Assembly: GCA_022432975.1 (NCBI GenBank)
Contig: CM039503.1
Coordinates: 44,534,655-44,598,654 of the forward strand
Direction: 5' to 3'
Source: Begonia masoniana
Lineage: Eukaryota > Streptophyta > Magnoliopsida > Cucurbitales > Begoniaceae
Length of the DNA stretch: 64,000 nt
The translations under genes and the position numbers were made by a program. The notes beneath the pieces are model-generated. The model was given only the letters and a program-made list of their open reading frames with translations. It had not been told where the DNA came from and did no database searches. Positions 35,221-46,337 of the stretch are shown one piece after another; the stretch's first letter is position 1; every line of letters starts with the position of its first letter.

Positions 35221-35403
35221 CATGATTAAACAAAATGCTGCTCTGGCAGAAGGTGCTCTGGCACAATCAGCTCCGACACAAGTTCGATGACAATCAATAA
35301 GATAGTTTTCTCTCGAATTTAGAAGTAAGGTGTACCAAACTAATTATGGGCTTGTTATGGTGCACCACTCAGTTTTCTACTCTAGGAATGTTGCTTAAAT
35401 AGT
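35221..35403 (+). pseudogene. MULE3 second gene, N-terminal fragment
   Basis: It starts MIKQNAALAEGALAQSAPT, then FSLEFRSKVYQTNYGL and VFYSRNVA with two stops. By position (behind a terminal promoter, convergent to the MULE3 transposase) and weak similarity (SMEFRNHECQGQFNR in MULE1) I take it as the start of the same second gene as at 8695-9881. It is cut off at about 35404 by the truncated gypsy element. Confidence 0.45.
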
Positions 35404-37760
35404 GTCAAAATTTTTATTTGACCTTGGAAGTCCAGTGACGAAATCCATTGTGATATGTTCTCATTTCCATTGAGAGCTAAATAACGGTTGTAACATGCCA
35501 GTAGGGCGTTGATGCTCCGCTTTGACTTGCTGACATGTAAGACATCTTTCAATAAATTTTGCTACATCCAATTTCAATCCTCGCCATCAATAATGTTGTT
35601 TCAAATCTTGATACATTTTGGTTGCACTAGGATGTACCGAGTATGGAGTTGAGTGTGCTTTCTTTAATATAACTCCTTTCAATTCAATATCATTAGGTAT
35701 ACATCATCTCTTTTTTTTTTATTTAATAACTCCATCTTCCGTCATAGAAAATTCTGATATCTTCTCACCTTTCAATTGATCTCTTATCTTACTTAAGACA
35801 ATATTGTCATGTTGTTTGTCATTGATTTGTTCGATCAAGCTTGGTTGTAGCGTCATTGCAAATAATCTCTCAACCAGTCCAGAAGGTACTATCTCAATGT
35901 CAAATTTCTGCATCTCTTCCACTAACTTTTCCGAAATCAAAGGTAATGCTGAAACACTTGGAGAAGCTCCTCTACTTAATGCGTCAGCCACCACGTTTGC
36001 CTTCCCAGGGTGATATATGATTTCGCAATCATAATCCTTTACTAACTCCAACCATCTGCGCTGCCTCATATTCAAATCTTTTTGCTTAGAAAATATTTAA
36101 AACTCTTATGATCAGTGTAAATCTCACATCTTTCTCCATATAGATAGTGTCTCCAAATTTTTAGTGCATGAACTACCGCTGCAAGCTCCAAATCATGTGT
36201 TCGGTAGTTCTTCTCGTGATCCTTTAGTTGTCTGGAGGCATAGGCTACAACATTTTTTTCTTGCATAAGTACACATCCGAGTCCATATTTTGAGGCATCA
36301 CTATAGACCTCAAATTTCTCGGTTTCAGATGGTATAGTGAGTATTGGTGCTGAAATTAATCTTTGTTTTAGTTCTTGAAAGCTTTGCTCGCATTCCTCAG
36401 TCCATAAATATTTAATACACTTCTTGGTGAGTCTTGTGAGTGGTGTGGCTTGCTTCGAGAACCCTTCCACGAATCTCCGGTAGTATCCCGCAAGACCAAG
36501 GAAGCTTCGTACTTCTGCTACATTTTTGGGTTGCAGTCATATACTAACTGCTTCAATCTTTCTTGGGTCTACCGATACACCTTCTTTTGAAATTACGTGA
36601 CCGAGAAAGGTTACTTCTTCCATCCAGAATTCGCATTTGGAGAATTTTGCATATAATTTTTCACGCCTCAGAGTCGATAAAACAATTTGCAGGTGCCCTT
36701 CATGCTCTTCCTTACTCTTCGAATAGATGAGAATATCATCGATGAAAACAATCACGAATTCATCTAAGAATTTCTTGAATATTCTGTTCATTAAATCCAT
36801 AAAAGCAGCTGGGGCATTACTCAATCCAAATGGCATAACTCGAAACTCATAGTGGCCATATCTTGTTCGAAATGTCGTCTTGGATACATCATCATCCTTG
36901 ATTCTTAGCTGATGATAGCCAGATCTGAGCTCTATTTTTGAGAAGACGCTTGTACCCTTTAATTGATCAAACAAGTCGTCGATTCTTGGGAGTGGGTATT
37001 TGTTCTTGATGGTGACTTTGTTCAGTTCCCGATAATCGATGCACATCCTCATAGATCCATTTTTCTTCTTTACGAATAACACTGGAGCTCCCCATGGTGA
37101 AAAGCTTGGTCGAATGAATTCTTTTTCTAGTAACTCGTTGAGTTGAACTTTAAGCTCCTTTAATTCAATTGGTGCCATTCTGTATAGGGCTTTAGAGATC
37201 GGTGTCGTTCCAGGTAGAATATCAATAATGTATTCTACGGCTCTTGCTGGTGGCAAACTTGTTAATTCGTCTAGAAAGACATCTGGGTATTCATGAACTA
37301 TAAGCACATTTTCTAAGGTCATTGCTTCCTTGGTTTCAGTACACACAACGCTTGCCAAGAATGTAAAACATCCAGAGTTCAATAACTTATGTGCTCGCAA
37401 TGATGATATAACTGGAATTCTCAAACCCTTCTTATCGCCATGAAATAAGAATGGCTCCACTTCAGGCAATTGAAATCTCAGAATTTTCTTGCGACAATCA
37501 ATGGTTGCATAGTGTCTGTTTAGCCAATCCATACCGAGAATTACATCGTAATCTTGCATTGCTAAAATGGTTAGGTCCGCTTCCAATTCTCTATCTCCAA
37601 TACAAACTTTACATCCTCGAATAATAGAGTCAGCGGGCATTATTGTACCCGACGGTGTAGCTACTCCCAGCTTATGTTCCAAATGTTCTATTGCTTTATT
37701 TAATTTCTTTGAATGCATAAGGGATATAAAAGAATGGGTTGCCCCAAAATCAATTAATAT
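35404..37760 (-). pseudogene. Gypsy E pol (PR-RT-RH-INT), degenerate
   Basis: The order on the minus strand is: remains of protease ([15 protein letters not shown] near 37530); RT with [51 protein letters not shown] and [14 protein letters not shown]; RNase H ([29 protein letters not shown]); and integrase HHCC (HPSATKMYQDLKQHYW, CLTCQQVKAEHQRPTG) running into TMDFVTGLPRS before truncation. In RT motif A the usual KIDLRSGYHQ reads [10 protein letters not shown], replacing the first catalytic Asp by Glu. Stops lie near 36540 and 35718, and a frame change near 36470 separates RT from RNase H. Not functional. Confidence 0.92.
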
Positions 37761-38845
37761 AAAAGAGGTACTTCAGAAATTAGAAGCACACCTATTATCA
37801 CATCTGCATTCTTTTTAGCTTCCTCCTTAGTCATGGTGTAGACTCGAGCAACTGCGCCATTTTTGGGGAAATCCTTAATAAAATGTCCAGCTTGACCGTA
37901 TTTGAAACAAACATTGATATAAGCACGACGCTCTCCAGCATGTGGCATCTTACATGAGGGACATAAGGGCATATTATTAGTTACTGTGGTGGTCTCCCTC
38001 TTAACAAACTTAGAAGGTCCTTCCGCAGGTCCACTGATCATTGGCTGCTTAGATCCTGGCCATTGTTGCTGCGGAGGCTTACCTTTTACAGTCTATGTTG
38101 CATGATTGTACCTCCTCCTAAACTCCTGAGCTTTGATGACATTTTTCTCTCCTTGCTCTGCACACAATGCTTTCTCCACCACGAATGAAAACAGAGAGTT
38201 CTTGAAGGTAATAAGATGGATATCCCTAAGTATCTCTGCTCTCAATCCTTGGATGAATCTTTTCATCTTCGTAGTCTCGTTAGCAACAACATAAGGGGCA
38301 TAACGAGATAGTTGTTCAAAATTGTGTAGATAATCTATCACACTTCCGGTCTGTTTCAGGGCCATAAATTCCTCCGCCTTCGCTTCCATCATAGAGTCTA
38401 TAAAATACTTTTCATTAAAAAGCTCCTTGAATTTCTCCCAGGTCATGGTAGTGACTGAATGCATCGCCTTTATAGAATCCCATCAGTAACGTGCCTCCAT
38501 CCGGAACATAGAAGATGCACAATTTACTTTATCTTCTTCAGAAATCTTGGCATAATCAAAAATCTCCATAATAGTCCTGATTCAATTATTTGCGGCTGCC
38601 ATATCCGCCAAATTCCCATTAAAAGTTGGAGGGTCCAAACGTCAAAATCTATCGAAATCCACATCCGCATGTCGAGGCCTATTTGGAATTTGGGCCTGCA
38701 TATTCACCGCGGCAGTGGCTGCCTAAGCTGCCGCATTAGCTGCTTTGCGACAGTTGTTCATTTTTTCTAGCTTGTAACTCAATCATGTCCATCATCCGAT
38801 CGAGTATAGATCCCTATTATTTCCTATTCCTCTACGATTGGCCAT
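37754..38845 (-). pseudogene. Gypsy E gag, degenerate
   Basis: ATG at 38845 (MANRRGIGNNRDLY), with the capsid motifs RLDPPTFNGNLADM and TMTWEKFKELFNEKYFID and LKQTGSVIDYLHNFEQLSRY. The zinc knuckle reads CFKYGQAGHFIKDFP, so two of the four metal ligands of the CCHC box have changed (C to Y, C to F). Several in-frame stops lie upstream of 38464. It follows the primer-binding site by about 190 bp. Confidence 0.85.
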
Positions 38846-39035
38846 AAGTCTACATCACAAAAACTTAATTTAGGGAAATCTATCTTTGTATACTACTTGA
38901 AATGTACTACAACATTATCTAACATATTTTTTATCGAAATATAAATTTTAATAAAGACTTACTTGATGGTCGACAATCTTCCAAATGCATGATGAACATA
39001 CAGAGTAGTCTACAGAACCGTTTTAAAACCATGGT

Positions 39036-39047
39036 GCTCTGATACCA
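39036..39047 (-). other. Primer-binding site, initiator tRNA-Met (gypsy E)
   Basis: The minus strand reads TGGTATCAGAGC, two bases inside the LTR end at 39050. Confidence 0.92.
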
Positions 39048-39049
39048 AC

Positions 39050-41129
39050 TGTAACAACCCCAAAATTTAATTTGAATTTTTCCCCAAATTGAAAACCCAA
39101 ATTTTTTTTTCAAATCTATTTGCAAATTAGGTTAAATTGGATCGTTATAAAACCCTAATTTACTTAATTCAAAATCATTGAAAATAACAAAAATCATTTA
39201 ATAAGCGGAAGCCTTGAAATTAATGTCAATAAATATTTAGAACATTAAATGTTAAACAAACATTAAATATAACTTCATTCATAAAATTTTTTTAAAAACA
39301 ATAGCGTACTTAATAAAAATTCAATAATTGATGCAATAAATTATTCCATCTTAAAAATAAACTTAAATGCAGCTAAATATGAAAATATCTTTTTAAAATA
39401 ATATAAAAGCATAGCTTTAAATTTTATTCAAAACCGACGACCACATCTTTCTCTGTATGCTCGCCTGCCTCTGGAGGATTCTCGAACACAACTAGTTCTT
39501 CCACAGATAAAAACTCACCTACATCACAAAATTAAAAACTATGAGAAAAACTCAGTAAGCAAAAATATGTGCAAGTGTCAACATTTACTTTTTCCTAATC
39601 TTGTCTTATTAGTTACATTTTGGTTAGAACTTGTTCCAACCTTCGTTCATATACCACCTCTAGTTAGAACTTGTTCCAACCTTCGATCAAACACCACCTC
39701 TAGTTAGAACTTGTTCCAACCTTCGGTGAAACACCACCTCTAGTTAGAACTGGTTTCAACTTTCGGTCAAACATCACCTCTAGTTAGAACTTGTTCCAAC
39801 TTTCGGTCAAATATCACATCTAGTTAGAACTTGTTCCAACCTTCATTCAGATGTCACATACTGGTTAGAACTCGATCAAGCTCACCATCTCATTGTCGTT
39901 CAGGCTTTTTCTATCACGTACTTTCCATCAATTCCATATTTTTCATACACATGCAAATGTCTTATCAATTTTATCTTTTAAACATTTCAATATCAATATC
40001 TTACAATGCGTGCTCAAATATCAGAAATATAAAATAAAGCTGTAATAAAATAATATAGATTTTGTGATGTAGGGCCAAAGCCAAAACGTTGAAAAACGTA
40101 ATATTTTCACTTACTTGGATTCCGAGCAATTAGGGAATAGGATTTTTATTTATTTTTCCCGAACGTTGAATAATCTTCTTTGCCTAAAAATTAAGATATT
40201 TAAATTTTATTCAAAAATAATCCTTTTTAAAATAATTATGGTAGAAATTCCTTACCAATAAAATCCAAGCGTTGGATTTTCGGATTGATTTTGGTGTCCT
40301 TAACGATCCAAAAATATTAGGTTTGGATTTGGGCCAGCTTGGGTCTTCAGAACCGGTTTGATTTACTGGTTCGGTCACTGGTCCGGTTCAACCTTAAAAA
40401 TATGTTGGGTTGGTGGTTTGGTTCACTGTTGCCGATTCGGTTCAGAATCTTTTATTTTGAATCGACTTTCTTCTTCTTTGACGTGATGTTCTGCCGAGAG
40501 AGATAGAGTGAAAGTGAGAAACAGAGAGAGCGAAAACGAGAGAGAGACGAAGATCGAGAAGGAGAAACCTACGCTGCACAACAGAAGTTGAGAAGAGTCC
40601 AACTACGCGAAGGGTGGTTCGGCTGAGAGAGGAAGCTCTTCGATGTGGTTGCTCGGAGTTGAAGCTGCGGTTCAACCCTTTCAGAGACGTTCGCCGAAGT
40701 CTGTCAGCTCGCGGTGGTCAGAGGTCGCATACGGCGACACAGAAAGGTAGGGGTGTTCTCTGGCGAGGTAAGTGTTACTCTCGGTTCTTTTCTGTTTTTC
40801 AGAAATCGGAAGAGAATATTGGTGTGATTTTCCTTTCACAGAGCAATGTGATTTGTAAGGGAGAGGAAATTTCAATTCTTTCCTTAGATAATGGATACGA
40901 ATTTAGCCCTCCAAATTGATCAAATTCATCGAATTGTTTAGGAAGGAACTTTCTCTGTGATTATTTTCTGATTTTGTGTTATAAGTCCCAAACTAACTTC
41001 TAAAATTAGGGTTTTTTTTTTGATAAAAATTAGGGAAATTGCAATTTAGGGTTTGATTCGTATCCTTAAGTGGAATTAGGAAAGGAATTTGATTTCCTTA
41101 ATTTAGGGATAAAATTTTGGAATGTTACA
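39050..41129 (-). repeat. Gypsy E 5' LTR
   Basis: 2080 bp with plus-strand ends TGTAACAACCC and GGAATGTTACA. It contains a 40-bp minisatellite (39616-39880) and the candidate donor/acceptor pair (40114 to 39519). A GA-rich stretch near 40500-40560 and plus-strand open frames at 40614-40919 are not genes. Confidence 0.85.
39616..39880. repeat. 40-bp minisatellite in gypsy E LTR
   Basis: The unit TTAGAACTTGTTCCAACCTT followed by CGGTCAAACACCACCTCTAG recurs about 6.5 times with exact 40-bp spacing (for example 39661 and 39701) and modest drift. It lies within the candidate LTR intron. Confidence 0.95.
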
Positions 41130-41744
41130 ACTAAAGACAACTTACATTGTGTTACAAGTTTTGTTATTTTTTCTCTCATTTTATTTTGTGAATATAAAAA
41201 AGTATCACTACCACTAACATTCAATAATCTTTGTGTAGGGTCCTTACTTGCTCATTTAAGTAATATTTTTTATAATACCTACCAAGTGTGCTAGTTGGAC
41301 TACCGAAAATATATGCATAGTTTTTAATACAATAGTTGCATTGAGCTCTAAATTCTACTTTTTTACCAATTTTAATTTCTTTCATTTCAAAAAAATTTCA
41401 TATTTCAGACGTTTTGTTCCTTTGTTTTAGGTGAAGAAGTAGATGTTAGTGCAAATGATTGTCCAATTGAAAATGTGAGATTTAACTCCCTAATTTGCTC
41501 AATATCATCATCAATATTCTCAATAGTATAATCACGTGGATCCATAATTATTAAAAATAAATATTTAAAATAAGAAATCGATACCACAAATTCAATTGAT
41601 CACCGAGTTAAATGAGTCGAGTCTAGCAAGCCCAACAAGTTGAACCTAACGAGCCAGCCCGAAAAAAATTCAATCGAAACCAACTGGCGAGCCAAAGTTA
41701 AACGTGTCCAGCCGGCTCGCCAGCCCACTCATTTGTCATCTCTA
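41130..41744 (-). mobile_element. hAT transposon 2, terminal remnant
   Basis: The right end CATTTGTCATCTCTA (minus TAGAGATGACAAATG) with GCTGGCGAGCC subterminal repeats is typical of hAT elements. A minus-strand frame (MDPRDYTIENIDDDIEQIRE, from 41544) may be the transposase N-terminus. Everything inward is cut off by gypsy E at 41129. The candidate 8-bp flank GCAGGCGG (41745-41752) has no partner I could find. Confidence 0.55.
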
Positions 41745-41752
41745 GCAGGCGG

Positions 41753-42015
41753 CAACCCCTAACATTTGAGTAAATGCGTAATCAGAAATATAAAAACGGT
41801 ATAAACACATAAATTATACTACACAACAAACGTCAATTCATTATATCTTTTGTAGATTTGAAATAATTGTCCAACTGCGTCCCAAATAAGTCTTTATGTC
41901 TAATTTTATACGTTTAGAAATCATGATCATGAGTCACTACATTCTGATTCCACCACTACAATAGCAACGAGATAAATTTCATCGTTATCATCAATACTAA
42001 CAACTATAAGTAATT
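41753..42015 (-). pseudogene. MULE3 transposase core fragment (left of copia)
   Basis: Minus strand from 42015: VSIDDNDEIYLVAIVVVE followed by SECSDS, aligning with MULE1 VSIDSNGGIYLVTVANVEKE. It continues the transposase piece at 53123-53995; the copia element with its TAATT duplication sits between them. The rest down to 41753 is too degraded to read. Confidence 0.7.
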
Positions 42016-44527
42016 TGTTGACTTAAATAGTGTTTAAGTCTAACTATGTTTTTGATGATTGTGATTAATATGAAATATATGCAAATATATAAAATGATTA
42101 TTTGGATTACTGTGTTTATTGCATTTATCTGGAAATACTCTTTAAAAAGGGTATGATGTTTTTCTAACGATTTTGGTTAAGTGTTGGTAGTCGAGTCTGG
42201 GTCATGCAAAATGGTAAAGGAACATCGATCGAATCAAAGCAGACTTGAAGTTCATCGACCAGATATATCAACTGAATAACACAAAGTCGACCGATGGCAG
42301 AACCAATAGATTATCGACCGAAGTCGTCCTTGGGAATTACGTCGTCCAGACTTAGAAGTCAACAGAAAGCTTTGTCGTCCAGACTTAGAAGTCAACAGAA
42401 AACTTTGTCGTCCAGACTTAGAAGTCAACAGAAAGTTTTATCGTCCAGACGTAACATCTTCCAATTAAGAAGTCTTCCGCCATGAGTGACAACGACTCCA
42501 GATCTCAACGCTATTTTCTGCATACGATACTCTCCAATGGTCATATTTTTGTACGGAAACAAGGAATCATTTAAATGAGAAGCGAATTAACAGACGCGAG
42601 TATATATAGAAGAACAAAGCTCGAGACAAAAATTTTGCCAATTTTTAGAATTATCTTTAATTCTCACGAGCAAAAGTTTTGTAATACTCTGCGACTCTCT
42701 ACATCTCTCTACTCCTAAACTTGAGATGCTGTTTGAGAGAGTGTAGTTTTTGTCCTCTATACTGTTTAACATTAGAAGAGTAAAGGCAGCGATTGACGCC
42801 CGTGAAGTTCATCGAAGTGTAAAGGCAGAAAGCTTTGTCGTCCAGACTTAGAAGTCAACAGAAAGCTTTGTCGTCCAGACTTAGAAGTCAACAGAAAGCT
42901 TTGTCGTCCAGACTTAGAAGTCAACAGAAAGCTTTGTCGTCCAGACTTAGAAGTCAACAGAAAGCTTTGTCGTCCAGACTTAGAAGTCAACAGAAAGCTT
43001 TGTCGTCCAGACTTAGAAGTCAACAGAAAGCTTTGTCGTCCAGACTTAGAAGTCAACAGAAAGCTTTGTCGTCCAGACTTAGAAGTCAACAGAAAGCTTT
43101 GTCGTCCAGACTTAGAAGTCAACAGAAAGCTTTGTCGTCCAGACTTAGAAGTCAACAGAAAGCTTTGTCGTCCAGACTTAGAAGTCAACAGAAAGCTTTG
43201 TCGTCCAGACTTAGAAGTCAACAGAAAGCTTTGTCGTCCAGACTTAGAAGTCAACAGAAAGCTTTGTCGTCCAGACTTAGAAGTCAACAGAAAGCTTTGT
43301 CGTCCAGACTTAGAAGTCAACAGAAAGCTTTGTCGTCCAGACTTAGAAGTCAACAGAAAGCTTTGTCGTCCAGACTTAGAAGTCAACAGAAAGCTTTGTC
43401 GTCCAGACTTAGAAGTCAACAGAAAGCTTTGTCGTCCAGACTTAGAAGTCAACAGAAAGCTTTGTCGTCCAGACTTAGAAGTCAACAGAAAGCTTTGTCG
43501 TCCAGACTTAGAAGTCAACAGAAAGCTTTGTCGTCCAGACTTAGAAGTCAACAGAAAGCTTTGTCGTCCAGACTTAGAAGTCAACAGAAAGCTTTGTCGT
43601 CCAGACTTAGAAGTCAACAGAAAGCTTTGTCGTCCAGACTTAGAAGTCAACAGAAAGCTTTGTCGTCCAGACTTAGAAGTCAACAGAAAGCTTTGTCGTC
43701 CAGACTTAGAAGTCAACAGAAAGCTTTGTCGTCCAGACTTAGAAGTCAACAGAAAGCTTTGTCGTCCAGACTTAGAAGTCAACAGAAAGCTTTGTCGTCC
43801 AGACTTAGAAGTCAACAGAAAACTTTGTCGTCCAGACTTAGAAGTCAACAGAAAGGTTTATCGTCCAGACGTAGAGTCATCCGAAATCAATGTCGTCCAT
43901 AACAAATAAAGATGCCGAATGAATAACGAAGTCATCCGAACAAAGATTTCGTCTGCTAAAAGAACATCTTCCGAAAGTGACTTCGACCGAATAAAGACTT
44001 CGCCCACTTGCATAACATCTTCCAAATTAAGAAGTCTTCCGCCATGAGTGACAACGACTCCAGATCTCAACGGCTATTTTTCTGCATACGGATACTCTCC
44101 AATGGTCATATTTTTGTACGGAAACAAGGAATCATTTAAATGAGAAGCGAATTACAGACGCGAGTATATATAGAAGAACAAAAGCTCGAGACAAAAATTT
44201 TTGCCAATTTTTAGAATTATCTTTTAATTCTCACGAGCAAAAGTTTTGTAATACTCTGCGACTCTCTACATCTCTCTACTCCTAAACTTGAGATTCTGTT
44301 TTGAGAGAGTGTAGTTTTTGTCCTCTATACTGTTTAACATTAGAAGAGTAAAGGCAGCGATTGACGCCCGTGAAGTTCAATCGAAGTGTAAAGGCAGTTG
44401 ATTGGCTCCCGTGAAGTCCAATCAAGTTTTCTCGTGGAAGAGAAGTAGTGAATCTTCAAGGGGAAATCCTTGAAGCGTGGACGTAGGCAAGGTTAGTCGA
44501 ACCACGTAAAAATCCCGGTGTTATCTT

Positions 44528-44593
<66 letters not shown>

Positions 44594-44684
44594 AAAATAA
44601 TTTAAGTAATTTATATTGCAGTAAGTAAACTTAGATTATGAGAGAAAAATCTAATTCACCCCCCTAGACAATAACAGTCCTACA
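42016..44684 (+). repeat. Copia 5' LTR, expanded to 2669 bp
   Basis: It is 1448 bp longer than the 3' LTR. The surplus is a 33-bp array (42829-43873) and a second copy of an LTR segment (42454-42828 duplicates 44015-44397). A TATATATAG box lies at 44165-44173 and is repeated near 42600. A (CT)n run is at about 44524-44591. Confidence 0.92.
42829..43873. repeat. 33-bp array, about 31.6 nearly identical units
   Basis: The unit GCTTTGTCGTCCAGACTTAG plus AAGTCAACAGAAA repeats with almost no change. Because 33 is a multiple of 3 and the unit lacks stops, both strands show long open frames (11-residue repeats SSRLRSQQKAL and TSKSGRQSFLL); these are not genes. The 3' LTR has only about 3.4 drifted units (52224-52336). 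Confidence 0.97.
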
Positions 44685-44686
44685 AT

Positions 44687-44698
44687 TGGTATCAGAGC
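44687..44698 (+). other. Primer-binding site, initiator tRNA-Met (copia)
   Basis: TGGTATCAGAGC, two bases after the 5' LTR end at 44684. Confidence 0.95.
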
Positions 44699-44752
44699 AA
44701 GGTTTAATATTGTCTAAGTTGTGATATAGAAAATATAGTAATATATTTTGAA

Positions 44753-46307
44753 ATGGCATTCAATACAAATACTGCACATGTAGAAGGACAATCTATCTCT
44801 AGACCTCCATTTTTTGATGGGAATGATTATGTATATTGGAAGTTTAGGATGAGAATTTTTATTCAGGCTATGGATTATGACGTATGGAACATTATAGAAA
44901 ATGGTCCATTTAAAGCTATGAAAACTGAAAATGAAGTTAGTATCCCAAAATTGGCTTGTGAACTAACTGACTGGGACAAGAGAAACTTAAGCTTAAATGC
45001 TAAAGCCATAAACACTCTATATTGTGCACTGAACAGAGATGAATTCAATAGGGTACAAGGCTGTGAGAGTGTACAAGAAATATGGCATTTACTTGAAATT
45101 ACACACTAGGGAACAAATCAAGTGAAAGAAAGTGAAATGAGTGTGTTAGTACATGAGTATGAACTATTTACCATGGTAAAGGATGAATCAATTAGTTCTA
45201 TGTTTACTCGTTTTACTAACATTACTAATGGTTTAAAAGTGCTTGGTAGAGTGTATCCAAATGAAGAACTTGTTAGGAAAATTCTGAGATGTCTACCAAG
45301 GGGATGGCAACCGAAAGTGATGGTCATCCAAGAAGCAAAAGATCTAAAAGTCTTCAAGCTTGAAGTTCTCATTAGCTCTCTCATGACGCATGAGATAACA
45401 ATAAGAGCCAATGAAAAGGAGTATCTCAAAGAAAAGGAGGTGTCCAAAAGAAAAGACATTGCCCTCAAAGCCTGGACTAGCAAACGAGAAGAATTCGAGG
45501 AAGAAGATGATGATGACGATATAGCTCTCATCACAAGGAGGTTCAACAAATTTCTCTAGAGAAAAAGGATGCAAGGAAGGAGATTTCCAAAGATTGAGAA
45601 ATCTCAAAAGGAGAAAGAAATTACCCGCTACGAATGTGGGAAGCCTGGACACATCAAGGCCGAGTGTCCACAAGCCAAGAAGAATCCCAAAAGATTCAAA
45701 AAGAGGGCTATGAAGACAACATTGGATGATAGTGAGAGCGACACCTCGTCTGAAGATGAGGAAGTTACAAATCTGTGCTTCATGGCCAAGGAGGATGAGG
45801 TTAGTCAATCATCTAGTGACAGTGAAAATGATGAGCGTGACTTAATTGATGCTTTCAATAACTTGGTTAAACAATACAACATGTTAAAGACTAAATACAA
45901 TATATTAAGAAATAAAAATACAAGTTTAACTGAAAAGCATGCTAAGGAAACTAACTTGCATGAAAAAAGAAATTAGTGAACTTAAGAGTAGAAACGAGAA
46001 TTTGAATGACATTGTTCTTAAGTTTACTAATGGAAGCAAGAATTTGAATATGCGCTTAGGAAGCCAGAGAGTTACATTTGATAAGGCTGAAATCGGGTAT
46101 GAAAGATCTAACAAAAAGAAAGTGTATGAAAACTTCTTTGTTAAACCATCCACATATCATACATTCAACTTAATAGGACATAAATATTTTGTATGTCCCC
46201 TAAAATTTAGCAAATCTAGAATAGCTCCTAAACTGCAATGCGTTCCTAAGGGAACCAAACTTAACGTTAGGACTAAAAAGGTTTGGGTACCAAAGAAGAC
46301 AACTTGA
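44753..46307 (+). pseudogene. Copia gag, degenerate
   Basis: The ATG at 44753 opens MAFNTNTAHVEGQSISRPPF, followed by FDGNDYVYWKFRMRIFI (copia gag core) and a zinc knuckle YECGKPGHIKAEC whose first Cys position reads Arg (TRYECG). An acidic, coiled C-terminal part follows. TAG stops stand at 45107-45109 and 45557-45559, and a frame change lies near 45950. The frame then runs to TGA 46305-46307 ahead of protease. Confidence 0.88.
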
Positions 46308-46337
46308 TCTTTTGTTTTGCAGGTTGAGGATTCTCCC

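Larger units (their letters stand above)
35404..41129 (-). mobile_element. Gypsy element E, 3'-truncated
   Basis: It keeps its 5' LTR (39050-41129), primer-binding site, gag, protease, reverse transcriptase, RNase H and the first part of integrase. It then stops at about 35404 inside integrase, so the integrase C-terminus and 3' LTR are missing. LTR length and polyprotein fit a Tekay/Del-like chromovirus, but the chromodomain end is lost, so the clade is uncertain. It lies within MULE3. Confidence 0.85.

Noticed and set aside
42772..43902. Two long open frames (355 and 358 residues) on opposite strands with 11-residue repeats
   Set aside because: They exist only because the 33-bp unit is a multiple of three and lacks stops in those frames. 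They lie in an LTR array, have no family likeness, and the array itself may be misassembled.
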